Positions 1 to 7,418 are shown, numbered from the stretch's first letter. The stretch: 9,771 nucleotides of DNA from Candidatus Bipolaricaulis sp. (GCA_020062805.1 JAGUVP010000253.1:1-9771), one strand, 5' to 3'. Notes: generated by a model from the letters alone, not told the origin. A program made the numbers and translations.

Positions 1-489
1 CGGGAGCACCCCTAGACGCACCGCGAACAACCCCACGAGCAGGATGGCCAGCCAGAACTCGGGCAGTGCAGTGCCCACCTGGGCGAGACCGACCGTACCG
101 AGATCCACCCACCGTCCTGGCCGGCTGGCCGCGGCCATGCCGAGGGGGAAGGCGACGAGGAGCGAGATGAGCAGAGACAACGAAGCCAGCGGAACCGTGA
201 TCGTGAGCCCGCGGGCCACGAGATCACGGGCCGGCCGACTGTAGCGGAACGAGTCCCCCCAGTTGCCGCTGACCAGGCCGCCCAGCCAGCGAGCGAACCG
301 GGTCGGCCAAGGGATATCGAGACCCAACCGCTCGCGGGCGGCCTCGTACTCCTCGGGAGCAGCGTCGGTCCCCACGAGAACCCGGGCTGGATCACCCGGG
401 ACGATGTGGATCGCGAGAAACACGAGAAAAGCGACCAACACCAGGGTGAGCGCCGAAGCGCCCACCCGCCGCAGCAGGTGATCGAGCAT
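1..489 (-). CDS. ABC transporter permease, dipeptide/oligopeptide (DppB/OppB) type, 3' end cut by window
   Basis: Inner-membrane permease subunit of a peptide/nickel-type ABC importer; it would pair with a DppC-like permease, two ATPases and a binding protein, none of which is visible here. Seen: 163 codons run open to the left edge, about half the family's usual 300-340 residues. The start MLDHLLRRVG leads into a first membrane helix (about residues 10-30) and the family block IVPGDPARVLVG (29-40). A periplasmic stretch follows with RERLGLD (52-58) and GNWGDSFR (75-82), then hydrophobic segments at about 97-120 and 132-160, including the typical ALPEFWLAILLVG. The start is uncertain. ATG at 489 fits family N-termini and has GGGAG only two bases upstream. 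An in-frame GTG at 525 overlaps the ppdK stop (GTGA) and has AGGAGG just before it. It lies 32 bp after ppdK and is probably cotranscribed. Substrate is not deducible; peptide, nickel or sugar are all known for the family. Confidence 0.9.
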   Translation of the reverse strand, partial: MLDHLLRRVGASALTLVLVAFLVFLAIHIVPGDPARVLVGTDAAPEEYEAARERLGLDIPWPTRFARWLGGLVSGNWGDSFRYSRPARDLVARGLTITVPLASLSLLISLLVAFPLGMAAASRPGRWVDLGTVGLAQVGTALPEFWLAILLVGLFAVRLGVLP

Positions 490-521
490 CGCTCCCGTCG
501 GCGCCGTTGCCTCGGCCCCGC

Positions 522-3239
522 TCACCCCTCCTGCAGCGCCGCGTGAGCCGCGGCCAGCCGCGCAATCGGCACTCGGAACGGCGAGCAACTGACGTAATCC
601 ATCCCCACGCCGTGACAGAACATCACGCTCTCGGGCTCCCCACCGTGTTCGCCGCAGATGCCCACCTTCAGGTCGGCCCGGGTCGCGCGACCGCGGGCGA
701 TACCGAGAGCGATCAACTCGCCGACGCCATCCTGGTCAATCGTCTGGAACGGATCGACGGGCAGAATCCCTCCTCGTAGGTAGTCCGGCAGGAAGCCTCC
801 GATGTCGTCTCGACTGAACCCGAACGTCATTTGGGTGAGATCATTCGTTCCGAAACTGAAGAACTCGGCGTCGGCCGCGATGTCGCCCGCCCGCAGCGCG
901 GCGCGGGGGATCTCGATCATCGTTCCGAACAGGCACGGGAGTTCGCTCAACCCAAGTCGGGATCGGACCTCGTCGCGGATCCGGTCGAAGATCGCCTTTT
1001 GATGAGCGAGTTCGGTTGCAGTAGAGGTGATGGGGATCATCACCTCGGGCTGGACCTTCTTCCCCGAGCGGAGGAGCTCCGCGGCAGCCTCAAGAATGGC
1101 CCGGATCTGCATCTCCGTGATCTCGGGGTACGTGATCCCGAGGCGTACACCGCGGTGCCCAAGCATCGGGTTGTTCTCGCGCAGCGCCTCGACCCGCTTG
1201 CGGAGCGCGCCCGGCTTCACGCCCAGTTCGTCAGCGAGGTGAGCCAGCTTCTCGCGGTCGTGCGGGACGAACTCGTGCAGCGGCGGGTCGAGAAGGCGAA
1301 TCGTGACCGGACGCCCGTCCATTACGTCGAGGGTGGCCTTCACGTCCGCTTTCACGTGCGGGAAGAGTTCGTCAAGTGCCTTCCGGCGCTCCACCTCCCC
1401 CTGGCTCATGATCATCTTCCGGAGGAGGAACAGTGGCTCCTCACTCCCCTCGCCGTAGAACATGTGCTCGGTGCGGAACAGGCCGATCCCCTCGGCGCCG
1501 AACTTCACGGCCTGGGCGGCGTCCTTGGGGGTATCGGCGTTGGCGCGTACGTTCAGCTTGCGGAACCCGTCGGCGAGCTTCATCAGCCGGACGTAGAAGG
1601 GGTTGGCCTCCGGGGCAGCTGGGACGAGGGGCATCTGTCCGGTGTAGACCCGGCCTGACGTCCCGTTGAGACTGATCCAGTCGCCTTCCTTGATGACGTC
1701 GCCCTCATGGGTACGAAATGCCTTTCCGTTCCGAGCAATCTCGATGTCTGAGCATCCGACGATGCAACACTTGCCCCACCCGCGGGCGACGAGCGCGGCA
1801 TGCGACGTCATTCCCCCTTTGGACGTGAGGACGGCCTGGGCCTTGTGCATCCCGTCCACGTCCTCGGGCGAGGTCTCCTCCCGTACAAGGATCACCTTCT
1901 CTCCGCGGGCGGCCCAGTCCACAGCCTCCTCAGCTGTGAACACAGCCCGTCCCACCGCCCCACCCGGCCCGGCGGGGAGGCCCTTGGCAATCGGCTTGGC
2001 CTTGGCCTCCGATTTCGGGTCGAGCATCGGGAGGAGGAGCTCGACGAGCTGCAGCGGTGCCACCCGCAGAATGGCTGTACGGCTGTCGATCAGCTGCTCG
2101 TCGAGCATCTCCATCGCCATGCGCGCCGCGGCGCCCCCGGTGCGCTTCCCAGCGCGGCACTGAAGCATGTACAGCTTCCCTCTTTCGATGGTGAACTCGA
2201 TGTCCTGCATGTCGCGATACCGGCGTTCGAGCGTCGCCCGAATGGCCACCAACTCGCGGTACGCCGAGGGCATCCGCTCCTCGATGGTCGCGAGGTGACG
2301 GCTCTGGTCGTTCCGGGAGTGCTCGTTCAGCGGCGCAGGGGTGCGAATCCCCGCGACCACGTCCTCTCCTTGGGCGTTGACGAGGTACTCTCCGTAGAAC
2401 GCGTTCTCGCCAGTGGAGGGGTTGCGGGTGAACGCCACGCCCGTGGCGCAGTCTTCCCCCATGTTCCCGAACACCATCGCCTGGACGTTGACCGCGGTGC
2501 CCCACGCATCCGGGATCCGTTCGATGCGGCGGTACTCGACGGAGCGCTTTCCGGTCCAGCTGGCGAACACGGCCCCGATCGCCCCCCACAGCTGATCCCA
2601 CGGATCGTCGGGGAACGGCTGGCCCAGCGTTGTATGGATGGTCGTCTTGAACGCGCCGACCAACGATTTCAGTTCGTCCGCGGTGAGCTCGGTATCCGCG
2701 GTGTAGCCACGCTTACGCTTCACCCCGTCGAGCTGCTCATCGAGGAGCTTGCGGATCCCCTTCCCCTTCGGTTCGATCCCAGCCGCCTTCTCCATCACCA
2801 CATCCGAGTACATCATCACCAGCCGGCGGTAGGCATCGTAGGCAAACCTCGGGTTTCCGGTCTGCTCAACAAGACCGGGGAGGGTCGCTGAGGTAAGCCC
2901 TACGTTGAGCACGGTTTCCATCATCCCCGGCATCGAACGGCGCGCGCCGGAGCGGATGGACACCAGGAGGGGAACCTCCGAGTCGCCGAACCTCCGCCCG
3001 GTGAGTCCTTCGACCTTCGCCAGGGCTTCTCTGACCTGAGACTCGAGTTCCGCTGGATACCGGCGGCCGTGGGCATAGTAGTGGGTGCAGACCTCGGTTG
3101 TGATGGTGAACCCCGGTGGCACAGGGATTCCCAATCGTGCCATGTCGGCAAGGTTGGCCCCCTTGCCGCCCAGAAGATCTCGCATCTCGGCTGACCCTTC
3201 CGTAAGGTCGCCGCCAAACGCGTACACGTACTTCGTCAT
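522..3239 (-). CDS. ppdK: Pyruvate, phosphate dikinase
   Basis: Cytosolic enzyme interconverting pyruvate + ATP + Pi and PEP + AMP + PPi. It can serve PPi-saving glycolysis or gluconeogenesis in anaerobes. The 905 residues match the usual 870-950. Seen: N-terminal ATP-grasp half with GGKGANLADM (24-33), RSGARRSMPGMMETVLNVGL (96-115) and TRNPSTGENAFYGEYL (271-286). The central phosphohistidine domain has SKGGMTSHAALVARG (473-487), whose His480 is the predicted catalytic histidine next to Thr478/Ser479. The C-terminal PEP/pyruvate TIM barrel has GLFRTEHMF (586-594), RLLDPPLHEF (648-657), GTMIEIPRAAL (772-782), SFGTNDLTQMTFGFSRDD (795-812) and CGEHGGEP (862-869). Cys862 is the expected general acid. 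No key residue appears missing. The start ATG lies two bases after the ftsY stop, with GGGGG inside the end of ftsY serving as ribosome site (CGGGGGTAACGATG). No PPDK regulatory kinase/phosphatase (DUF299) gene is visible nearby. Confidence 0.98.
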   Translation of the reverse strand: MTKYVYAFGGDLTEGSAEMRDLLGGKGANLADMARLGIPVPPGFTITTEVCTHYYAHGRRYPAELESQVREALAKVEGLTGRRFGDSEVPLLVSIRSGARRSMPGMMETVLNVGLTSATLPGLVEQTGNPRFAYDAYRRLVMMYSDVVMEKAAGIEPKGKGIRKLLDEQLDGVKRKRGYTADTELTADELKSLVGAFKTTIHTTLGQPFPDDPWDQLWGAIGAVFASWTGKRSVEYRRIERIPDAWGTAVNVQAMVFGNMGEDCATGVAFTRNPSTGENAFYGEYLVNAQGEDVVAGIRTPAPLNEHSRNDQSRHLATIEERMPSAYRELVAIRATLERRYRDMQDIEFTIERGKLYMLQCRAGKRTGGAAARMAMEMLDEQLIDSRTAILRVAPLQLVELLLPMLDPKSEAKAKPIAKGLPAGPGGAVGRAVFTAEEAVDWAARGEKVILVREETSPEDVDGMHKAQAVLTSKGGMTSHAALVARGWGKCCIVGCSDIEIARNGKAFRTHEGDVIKEGDWISLNGTSGRVYTGQMPLVPAAPEANPFYVRLMKLADGFRKLNVRANADTPKDAAQAVKFGAEGIGLFRTEHMFYGEGSEEPLFLLRKMIMSQGEVERRKALDELFPHVKADVKATLDVMDGRPVTIRLLDPPLHEFVPHDREKLAHLADELGVKPGALRKRVEALRENNPMLGHRGVRLGITYPEITEMQIRAILEAAAELLRSGKKVQPEVMIPITSTATELAHQKAIFDRIRDEVRSRLGLSELPCLFGTMIEIPRAALRAGDIAADAEFFSFGTNDLTQMTFGFSRDDIGGFLPDYLRGGILPVDPFQTIDQDGVGELIALGIARGRATRADLKVGICGEHGGEPESVMFCHGVGMDYVSCSPFRVPIARLAAAHAALQEG

Positions 3240-3241
3240 CG

Positions 3242-4159
3242 TTACCCCCGTATCAGCGCCCGAACGAATTCCTTCGTTCGGAACGGTTCGAGTTCATCCA
3301 AGCCCTCTCCCACTCCCACCCAGAGGATGGGAAGCGAGAGAGATCGCGTAATCGGGACCACGGCCCCACCCCGCGCCGTTCCATCCAACTTTGTGATCGC
3401 AAGTCCGGTCAGTCCCACAGCCTCGTGGAACAGGGCAGCCTGGGAGATCGCGTTCTGGCCCACGGTGGCATCCACAACGAGGATTCGCTCATCCGGTGGG
3501 CGCCCGAGAAGGCGCTCCGCCACGCGGCGGACCTTGCCCAGCTCTTCCATCAGCGGCCGTTTTGTTTGCAGCCGGCCGGCGGTGTCGATCAGGACAGCAT
3601 CATAACCTGCGGTGCGAGCGTGCTCCAGCGCGTCGTGGACGACCGCCCCAGGGTCGGCGCCTGGCCTGTGGGCCAGCACTTCGACCCGAACCTCGTGCGC
3701 GAGGGTCACAAGCTGGTCGATCGCTGCGGCGCGGAACGTGTCGGCTGCCACGAGGAGTGGGCGTACTCCATCGTGCGACAGGAGGCGCGCGACCTTGGCG
3801 ACGGTGGTCGTCTTCCCCGATCCGTTGACGCCCACGAACATGAGCACGGCGGGGCGCTGTCCGGTGAAGACCAGCATCCGTTCCGCTCGCGCGAGCACGT
3901 CTTCGAGCGCGCGCTCAAGCGCAGACTGGATCGCTTCCCAGCTCGCGTCGCCTGCGGCGAGGCTCGCCTGAACTGCGCCGATCACGGCGGCTGTGTCCTC
4001 GGGACCGACATCGGCTCCGAGGAGAACCTCCTCCAGTCGCTCAAGAAGCTCGGTCCCGATCTGTCCCCGTGGTGACTGGAGCGGGCCGAGAAGGCTCTCG
4101 CGGGTGCGGGCAAGCCCCCTCTTCAGTCTTTCCCAGAATGCCGTTGGCTCGTCAGGCAT
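3242..4159 (-). CDS. ftsY: Signal recognition particle receptor FtsY (SRP GTPase)
   Basis: Membrane-associated GTPase that docks Ffh-SRP with ribosomes translating membrane proteins and delivers them to SecYEG. Seen: 305 residues. The N-terminus carries [16 protein letters not shown] (8-23), the amphipathic membrane-targeting helix typical of FtsY. The N four-helix domain follows to about residue 95, then the NG GTPase: P-loop GVNGSGKTT (110-118), [13 protein letters not shown] (138-150), [16 protein letters not shown] (192-207), [10 protein letters not shown] (256-265) and the closing [12 protein letters not shown] (282-293). DTFRAAA with the DTAGRLQ.K..LM.EL block distinguishes FtsY from Ffh, and there is no M domain. 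The long acidic A domain of E. coli FtsY is absent, as in many bacteria. The start has GGAGAG a few bases upstream (4162-4167). It lies 29 bp after argS and 2 bp before ppdK, so cotranscription is likely. Confidence 0.98.
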   Translation of the reverse strand: MPDEPTAFWERLKRGLARTRESLLGPLQSPRGQIGTELLERLEEVLLGADVGPEDTAAVIGAVQASLAAGDASWEAIQSALERALEDVLARAERMLVFTGQRPAVLMFVGVNGSGKTTTVAKVARLLSHDGVRPLLVAADTFRAAAIDQLVTLAHEVRVEVLAHRPGADPGAVVHDALEHARTAGYDAVLIDTAGRLQTKRPLMEELGKVRRVAERLLGRPPDERILVVDATVGQNAISQAALFHEAVGLTGLAITKLDGTARGGAVVPITRSLSLPILWVGVGEGLDELEPFRTKEFVRALIRG

Positions 4160-4188
4160 CTCTCTCCGAGGTGTTGGGCGCTGGGAGC

Positions 4189-5829
4189 CTACATCGCCTC
4201 GGGGGCGGACACGCCGAGGATTTCGAGGCCGCGGCTCAGCACGAGCCGCACCCCCGCGAAGAGGGCGAGTCGGGCTGCGGTGGCTGGACCCTGGCCGAGG
4301 ATCCGCACGTGTGCGTAGTACGGGTGGAACATCCCGCTCAAGCCCTCCAGGTACTCACAGAGGAGGTGCGGAGCGAACTCGTGGGCCGCCGCTTGCACCA
4401 CGTCCGGGAACCGGTCGAGCTCCTTGATCATGTCGAGCTCTCGACGGTCCGCGAGAGAGGAAAGATCCACGGACAGGAGATCGGAGGGAGCTTCACCCGT
4501 TCGCTCTGCTTCCCGAAACACGGACGCAATGCGGGTATGGGCGTACTGCACGTAGTAGACCGGGTTCTCCATGCTTGTGTCCCGCGCCAGATCGTAGTCG
4601 AACACGAGGTGGCTTCCCGGCTTGCGCATCATCATGAAGTAGCGGGCCACGTCGCGCCCGACCTCCGCCACGAGGTCCTTCAGCCGCAAGAACCGACCAG
4701 CGCGGGTGGACATCCGCTGGATGCCCTCTTCGCCCTTGAGGGTCACGAACTGGTGGAGACAGTACCGGACGAACCCCTCGGGAAGGCCGAGCAGCTTCAA
4801 CCCCAGCTGCACCTGGCGCTGTTCGTCCACGTGGTCGGCACCCTGCACGTCCACCACGAGATCGAACCCCCGCCTCTTCTTCTCCAGGTGGTAGGCGATG
4901 TCCACCATGGTGTAGGTCGGGGTCCCGTCAGAGCGGATGAGCACCGGGTCCCGGGACAAGCCATGGCGCGTGCTCGAGAGCCACTGGGCCCCGTCATTCT
5001 CGTACACCGCTCCGCACTGCTGGAGCTGCGCCAACGTTGCCTGGACGAGGCCCTGCCGGTGGAGATCGCCCTCCTTGGTCCACACGTCGAACCGCACACC
5101 GATCGCGTCGAGGTCCTCGTGGATCATCGTCATCATCCGCGCCACAGCCTCCGCTCGAAACGCAGTGCGTGCCGCTTCATCCCATCTCGGACAGCGGTTT
5201 CCCCATACCTGGGCCAGCTCTTCGCCCATCGCGACCAGGTACTCGCCGTGGTACCCGTCTTCGGGCACGGGTTCGTCGTGGCCCAGCGCCTGACGGTACC
5301 TCGCCCAGAGGGATTGGGAGAGGAGCTCCATCTGGCGACCTTCGTCGTTCAGGTAATACTCGCGAACGCAGCGCCAACCGAGCTGAGCGTACAGGGCGGC
5401 GGCGACGTCGCCGAGCGCGGCCTGGCGCAGGTGACCGATGGTGAGTGGGCCGGTGGGGTTCGAGGACACGAACTCCACCTGCACGGTCTTCCCCTGCCCT
5501 TCATCCCTTCGGCCGTAGCGGGGGCCGTCGGCGAGAATCTGACGCAGGACAGCGTGCACAGCAGAGGGTCGGAGGGTGAAGTTGACGAATCCGCCTGCGG
5601 CCTCAACAGCGTGGAACGCCGATCGATCTGCGAGGCACGAGGCGAGCTCAGTCGCAATCTGCGGTGGAGGAGCGCCCCGTGTGCGAGAGAGGACGAATGC
5701 AACCCGGGTCGATAGGTCGCCGTGCTCCGGCCGTGCCGTACGCTCCACGGGGATCTCCAGCGCGGAGGGGACGCCCCACCCCGCAAGCGCTTCGCCTACC
5801 GAGGTCCGGACCAGGGCTTCGAGCCGCAT
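4189..5829 (-). CDS. argS: Arginyl-tRNA synthetase
   Basis: Class I aminoacyl-tRNA synthetase charging tRNA-Arg in the cytosol. Seen: 546 residues, normal length. The N-terminal tRNA D-loop recognition (Arg_N) domain covers about 1-95, with the family run GGFVNFTL (79-86). The Rossmann core begins with VEFVSSNPTGPLTIGHLR (118-135), where TIGH (130-133) takes the HIGH position. REYYLNDEGRQMELL (156-170) and SDGTPTYTMVDIAYH (300-314) follow. The KMSKS-like loop is RMSTRAG (372-378). The C-terminal DALR anticodon-binding domain includes MENPVYYVQYAHTRI (420-434) and ends GVSAPEAM, close to the family's usual ending. The start ATG shares its A with the upstream stop (TAATG) and lacks a clear ribosome site (upstream bases end CAGCGGTA). 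Translation is therefore probably coupled to the preceding small gene. Function is secure from the motifs; coupling is inference. Confidence 0.98.
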   Translation of the reverse strand: MRLEALVRTSVGEALAGWGVPSALEIPVERTARPEHGDLSTRVAFVLSRTRGAPPPQIATELASCLADRSAFHAVEAAGGFVNFTLRPSAVHAVLRQILADGPRYGRRDEGQGKTVQVEFVSSNPTGPLTIGHLRQAALGDVAAALYAQLGWRCVREYYLNDEGRQMELLSQSLWARYRQALGHDEPVPEDGYHGEYLVAMGEELAQVWGNRCPRWDEAARTAFRAEAVARMMTMIHEDLDAIGVRFDVWTKEGDLHRQGLVQATLAQLQQCGAVYENDGAQWLSSTRHGLSRDPVLIRSDGTPTYTMVDIAYHLEKKRRGFDLVVDVQGADHVDEQRQVQLGLKLLGLPEGFVRYCLHQFVTLKGEEGIQRMSTRAGRFLRLKDLVAEVGRDVARYFMMMRKPGSHLVFDYDLARDTSMENPVYYVQYAHTRIASVFREAERTGEAPSDLLSVDLSSLADRRELDMIKELDRFPDVVQAAAHEFAPHLLCEYLEGLSGMFHPYYAHVRILGQGPATAARLALFAGVRLVLSRGLEILGVSAPEAM

Positions 5830-6092
5830 TACCGCTGGATCACGAACCGCATCCCCGTCCTGATCTCGTCCCCGATTTCGACGTCCACGAATCCGGGAAC
5901 GACCTTGATCTCGGGCTCGCCCTCTCGCTCCACGAGGCGACGGGCGATGGCGATCGCCTTGACGGCTTGATTGACAGCGCCGGCGCCGATGGCGTGCGCT
6001 TCGACGAGTCCGGCCGACTCCAACGCCCCGGCGATGGCTCCGGCGACCGCGTTAGGATTGGACGTGGCTGCGACTTTGAGGATTTCCACCAT
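5829..6092 (-). CDS. spoVS: SpoVS-family (stage V sporulation protein S) small protein
   Basis: Small protein of the SpoVS family. In Bacillus it affects sporulation and septation; in non-sporulating bacteria its role is unsettled. To my knowledge the fold resembles Alba-type nucleic-acid-binding proteins. Seen: 87 residues starting MVEILKVAATSNPNAVAGAI, then the family signature AIGAGAVNQAVKAIAIAR (34-51) and a beta-rich tail with PGFVDVEIGDEIRTGMRFVI, as in B. subtilis SpoVS (86 aa, MEILKVSAK...). The frame stays open upstream to 6458, but that would cross the promoter and run antisense into dinB, so I use the short form. ATG at 6092 is listed. GTG at 6089 is a strong rival: it gives the family start M-E-I-L-K-V and sits five bases after AGGAGG. 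The gene heads the argS-ftsY-ppdK-permease run, with a promoter just upstream, and overlaps argS by one base. No sporulation gene is visible here. Confidence 0.93.
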   Translation of the reverse strand: MVEILKVAATSNPNAVAGAIAGALESAGLVEAHAIGAGAVNQAVKAIAIARRLVEREGEPEIKVVPGFVDVEIGDEIRTGMRFVIQR

Positions 6093-6094
6093 TG

Positions 6095-6100
6095 CCTCCT
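6095..6100 (-). promoter_or_regulatory. Strong ribosome binding site for spoVS
   Basis: The minus strand reads AGGAGG here, a full Shine-Dalgarno match. It is two bases from the ATG at 6092 but five bases from the GTG at 6089. The spacing favours the GTG, which also gives the family's usual N-terminus. The GAGG starting three bases upstream could serve the ATG, so both starts may be used. Confidence 0.7.
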
Positions 6101-6150
6101 CGTTTGCCCGCGCTAGAGACTGTTTGGAGAACGCATCGTCCACCGAGGGG

Positions 6151-6179
6151 ATTCTAGCAGCGGGTTTCCATGCGAGCAA
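6151..6179 (-). promoter_or_regulatory. Probable sigma70-type promoter for spoVS-argS-ftsY-ppdK
   Basis: On the minus strand, TTGCTC (6174-6179) is followed after exactly 17 bases by TAGAAT (6151-6156). These match the -35 consensus TTGACA at 3 of 6 positions and the -10 consensus TATAAT at 5 of 6. A start about 7 bases downstream would give a leader of roughly 50 bases before spoVS. This is the only good promoter I see for the whole minus-strand run. It lies in the 162-bp divergent gap (6093-6254), which holds nothing else convincing besides the dinB -10 candidate. Confidence 0.55.
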
Positions 6180-6242
6180 CGACGGTGCGTGCCGCGGTTG
6201 GGATCCTTCTCCCCGCACCCTGCTCGATCCGCGGGGATGAGC

Positions 6243-6248
6243 TACGAT
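6243..6248 (+). promoter_or_regulatory. dinB: Candidate -10 element giving a leaderless dinB transcript
   Basis: TACGAT (TANNNT) ends six bases before the dinB ATG at 6255. A transcript would thus start at or next to the start codon, with no room for a ribosome site. I see no good -35 at the right distance (CTGCTC at 6220-6225 is poor). The arrangement resembles leaderless genes known in Deinococcus-type bacteria. GGGG at 6250-6253 is too close to the ATG to act as a normal Shine-Dalgarno site. Confidence 0.35.
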
Positions 6249-6254
6249 TGGGGT

Positions 6255-7415
6255 ATGAAGCGGTGGATTCTGCATGTGGACATGGACGCGTTCTTCGCGT
6301 CTGTGGAGCAGCTCGACCGGCCAGATCTCCGCGGCCACCCCGTGGTTGTCGGCGGGCTCGGACCTCGTGGAGTGGTCGCGACCGCCTCCTACGAGGCGCG
6401 GGCGTTCGGCCTTCATTCCGCGATGCCGATCGCCAAGGCGCGCGTTCTGTGCCCGCATGCTGCGTTCCTCCCGCCACGGTTCGGACGGTACGAGGAGCTG
6501 GCGAGCGCGGTGCGAGTGATCCTCACGTCGTACAGCCCCCTTGTCGAACCCTTGTCGTTAGACGAGGCGTTCGTAGATCTCACAGGCACAGAGCGTTTGC
6601 ACGGCCCGACCGAGGCAGTGGCGCAACACGTTCAGCGTCGGATTCGGACGGAGGTGAATCTTCCTTGCTCTGTAGGTCTGGCTGGGAACAAGCTTCTCGC
6701 CAAACTTGCCTCCGAAGCCGCAAAGCCCGGTGGGGTACACATTGTCCGCGAGGAGGATGTAGACGGGTTTCTCTCCCCCCTGTCCGTGGGTCGGCTGTGG
6801 GGCGTTGGTCCGCGCACCGCGAACAGACTCGCCGAGCGAGGCGTGCACACGGTGGGCGACCTGCGACAGGTGGACGCGAGCCTCCTCCACTCGTGGCTGG
6901 GGCCTGCGCTGGGTGTGCACCTATGGGGGCTCGCACGCGGGCTGGATGATTCCCCGGTCGTTTCCGCGCGAGAGGCGAAGTCCATCTCCCAAGAGGTGAC
7001 CTATCCCGAGGACCTGTTTCGAGAGGAACAGGTAGTGCACGAGCTGCGACGGCTGGCGACCCTGGTCTCGTCTCGGCTCGTCTCGGAGAGCCTTCTGGGC
7101 TCGACCGTGCGCATCAAGATCCGCTGGTCGAACTTCACGACCCGCACCCGACAAGTGAAGCTGCCCGAGCCGACCGACCACCCCCTGCTTATCGCGGACG
7201 AGGCTGTGGCCCTCCTCGATCGGGGCGACCTTCACGTCGCGAGCGGGGTTCGTCTTCTCGGGGTAGGGGTGGCGGGGCTCGTCCCGGCGACGTTCCGACC
7301 TGAGCACTTGTTCACCTCGAGCAGGCTTCCGGAAGCCTTCCACGGGGTTCGCTCCCGGCATGGTCCTCAGCTGCTCACGCTGGGGTTCCCCGATGGGGAA
7401 CGCAACAAGCGCTAG
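6255..7415 (+). CDS. dinB: DNA polymerase IV (Y-family translesion polymerase, DinB)
   Basis: Error-prone DNA polymerase that bypasses damaged template bases in the cytosol. Seen: 386 residues from this start. The palm/fingers begin WILHVDMDAFFASVEQ (4-19): Asp9 is the first catalytic acid and Phe14 sits at the steric-gate position. YEARAFGLHSAMPIAKA (46-62) follows, then the second catalytic pair in SLDEAFVDLTGT (101-112; Asp103, Glu104). CSVGLAGNKLLAKLASEAAKPGG (138-160) and the thumb helix-hairpin-helix RLWGVGPRTANRLAERGVHTVGDL (180-203) come next, then the little-finger domain ending RLLGVGVAGLVP. RPEHLF (348-353) may be a degenerate clamp-binding motif; about 33 further residues follow. 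The frame stays open to an ATG at 6189, but family N-termini (M-x-R-x-I-x-H-V-D-M-D) support 6255. No convincing LexA box is seen, so damage control is not shown. Confidence 0.97.
   Translation: MKRWILHVDMDAFFASVEQLDRPDLRGHPVVVGGLGPRGVVATASYEARAFGLHSAMPIAKARVLCPHAAFLPPRFGRYEELASAVRVILTSYSPLVEPLSLDEAFVDLTGTERLHGPTEAVAQHVQRRIRTEVNLPCSVGLAGNKLLAKLASEAAKPGGVHIVREEDVDGFLSPLSVGRLWGVGPRTANRLAERGVHTVGDLRQVDASLLHSWLGPALGVHLWGLARGLDDSPVVSAREAKSISQEVTYPEDLFREEQVVHELRRLATLVSSRLVSESLLGSTVRIKIRWSNFTTRTRQVKLPEPTDHPLLIADEAVALLDRGDLHVASGVRLLGVGVAGLVPATFRPEHLFTSSRLPEAFHGVRSRHGPQLLTLGFPDGERNKR
7385..7401. repeat. Perfect inverted repeat at the 3' end of dinB
   Basis: GTTCCCC (7385-7391) and GGGGAAC (7395-7401) form a 7-bp perfect stem around the loop GAT. 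It lies inside the last codons of dinB, 12 bases before its stop, and about 20 bases upstream of the -10 of the next gene. No T-run follows, so it is not a standard intrinsic terminator. It could end or stabilise the dinB message, or be an operator near the next promoter, or be chance within coding sequence. Confidence 0.5.
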
Positions 7416-7418
7416 ACC

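Noticed and set aside
1800..2891. Plus-strand open frame (363 codons) opposite ppdK, plus other antisense frames at 831-1658 and 1930-2601
   Set aside because: All lie inside ppdK, whose motifs are intact across the same bases. Their products show only low-complexity Arg/Pro/His-rich sequence.
4069..5715. Long plus-strand open frame (548 codons) opposite argS and the start of ftsY
   Set aside because: It is antisense to clear, fully conserved argS and ftsY. The translation is rich in His, Arg and Val with no domain pattern, as expected from GC-rich codon bias. It is a shadow.
6122..6132. GTTTGGAGAAC as a possible LexA/SOS box near dinB
   Set aside because: It has only 3-base arms, fits neither the CTG-N10-CAG nor the GAAC-N4-GTTC pattern, and lies in the spoVS leader over 100 bases from dinB.
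6189..6254. Longer dinB form starting at ATG 6189 (or 6237)
   Set aside because: DinB proteins begin a few residues before the HVDMDAFFA motif. The extra residues are unlike the family, and no ribosome site precedes 6189.
6093..6458. Upstream extension of the spoVS frame to an ATG at 6458
   Set aside because: The added residues do not resemble SpoVS, cross the promoter at 6151-6179 and run antisense into dinB. Homologues begin at M-E-I-L-K-V.
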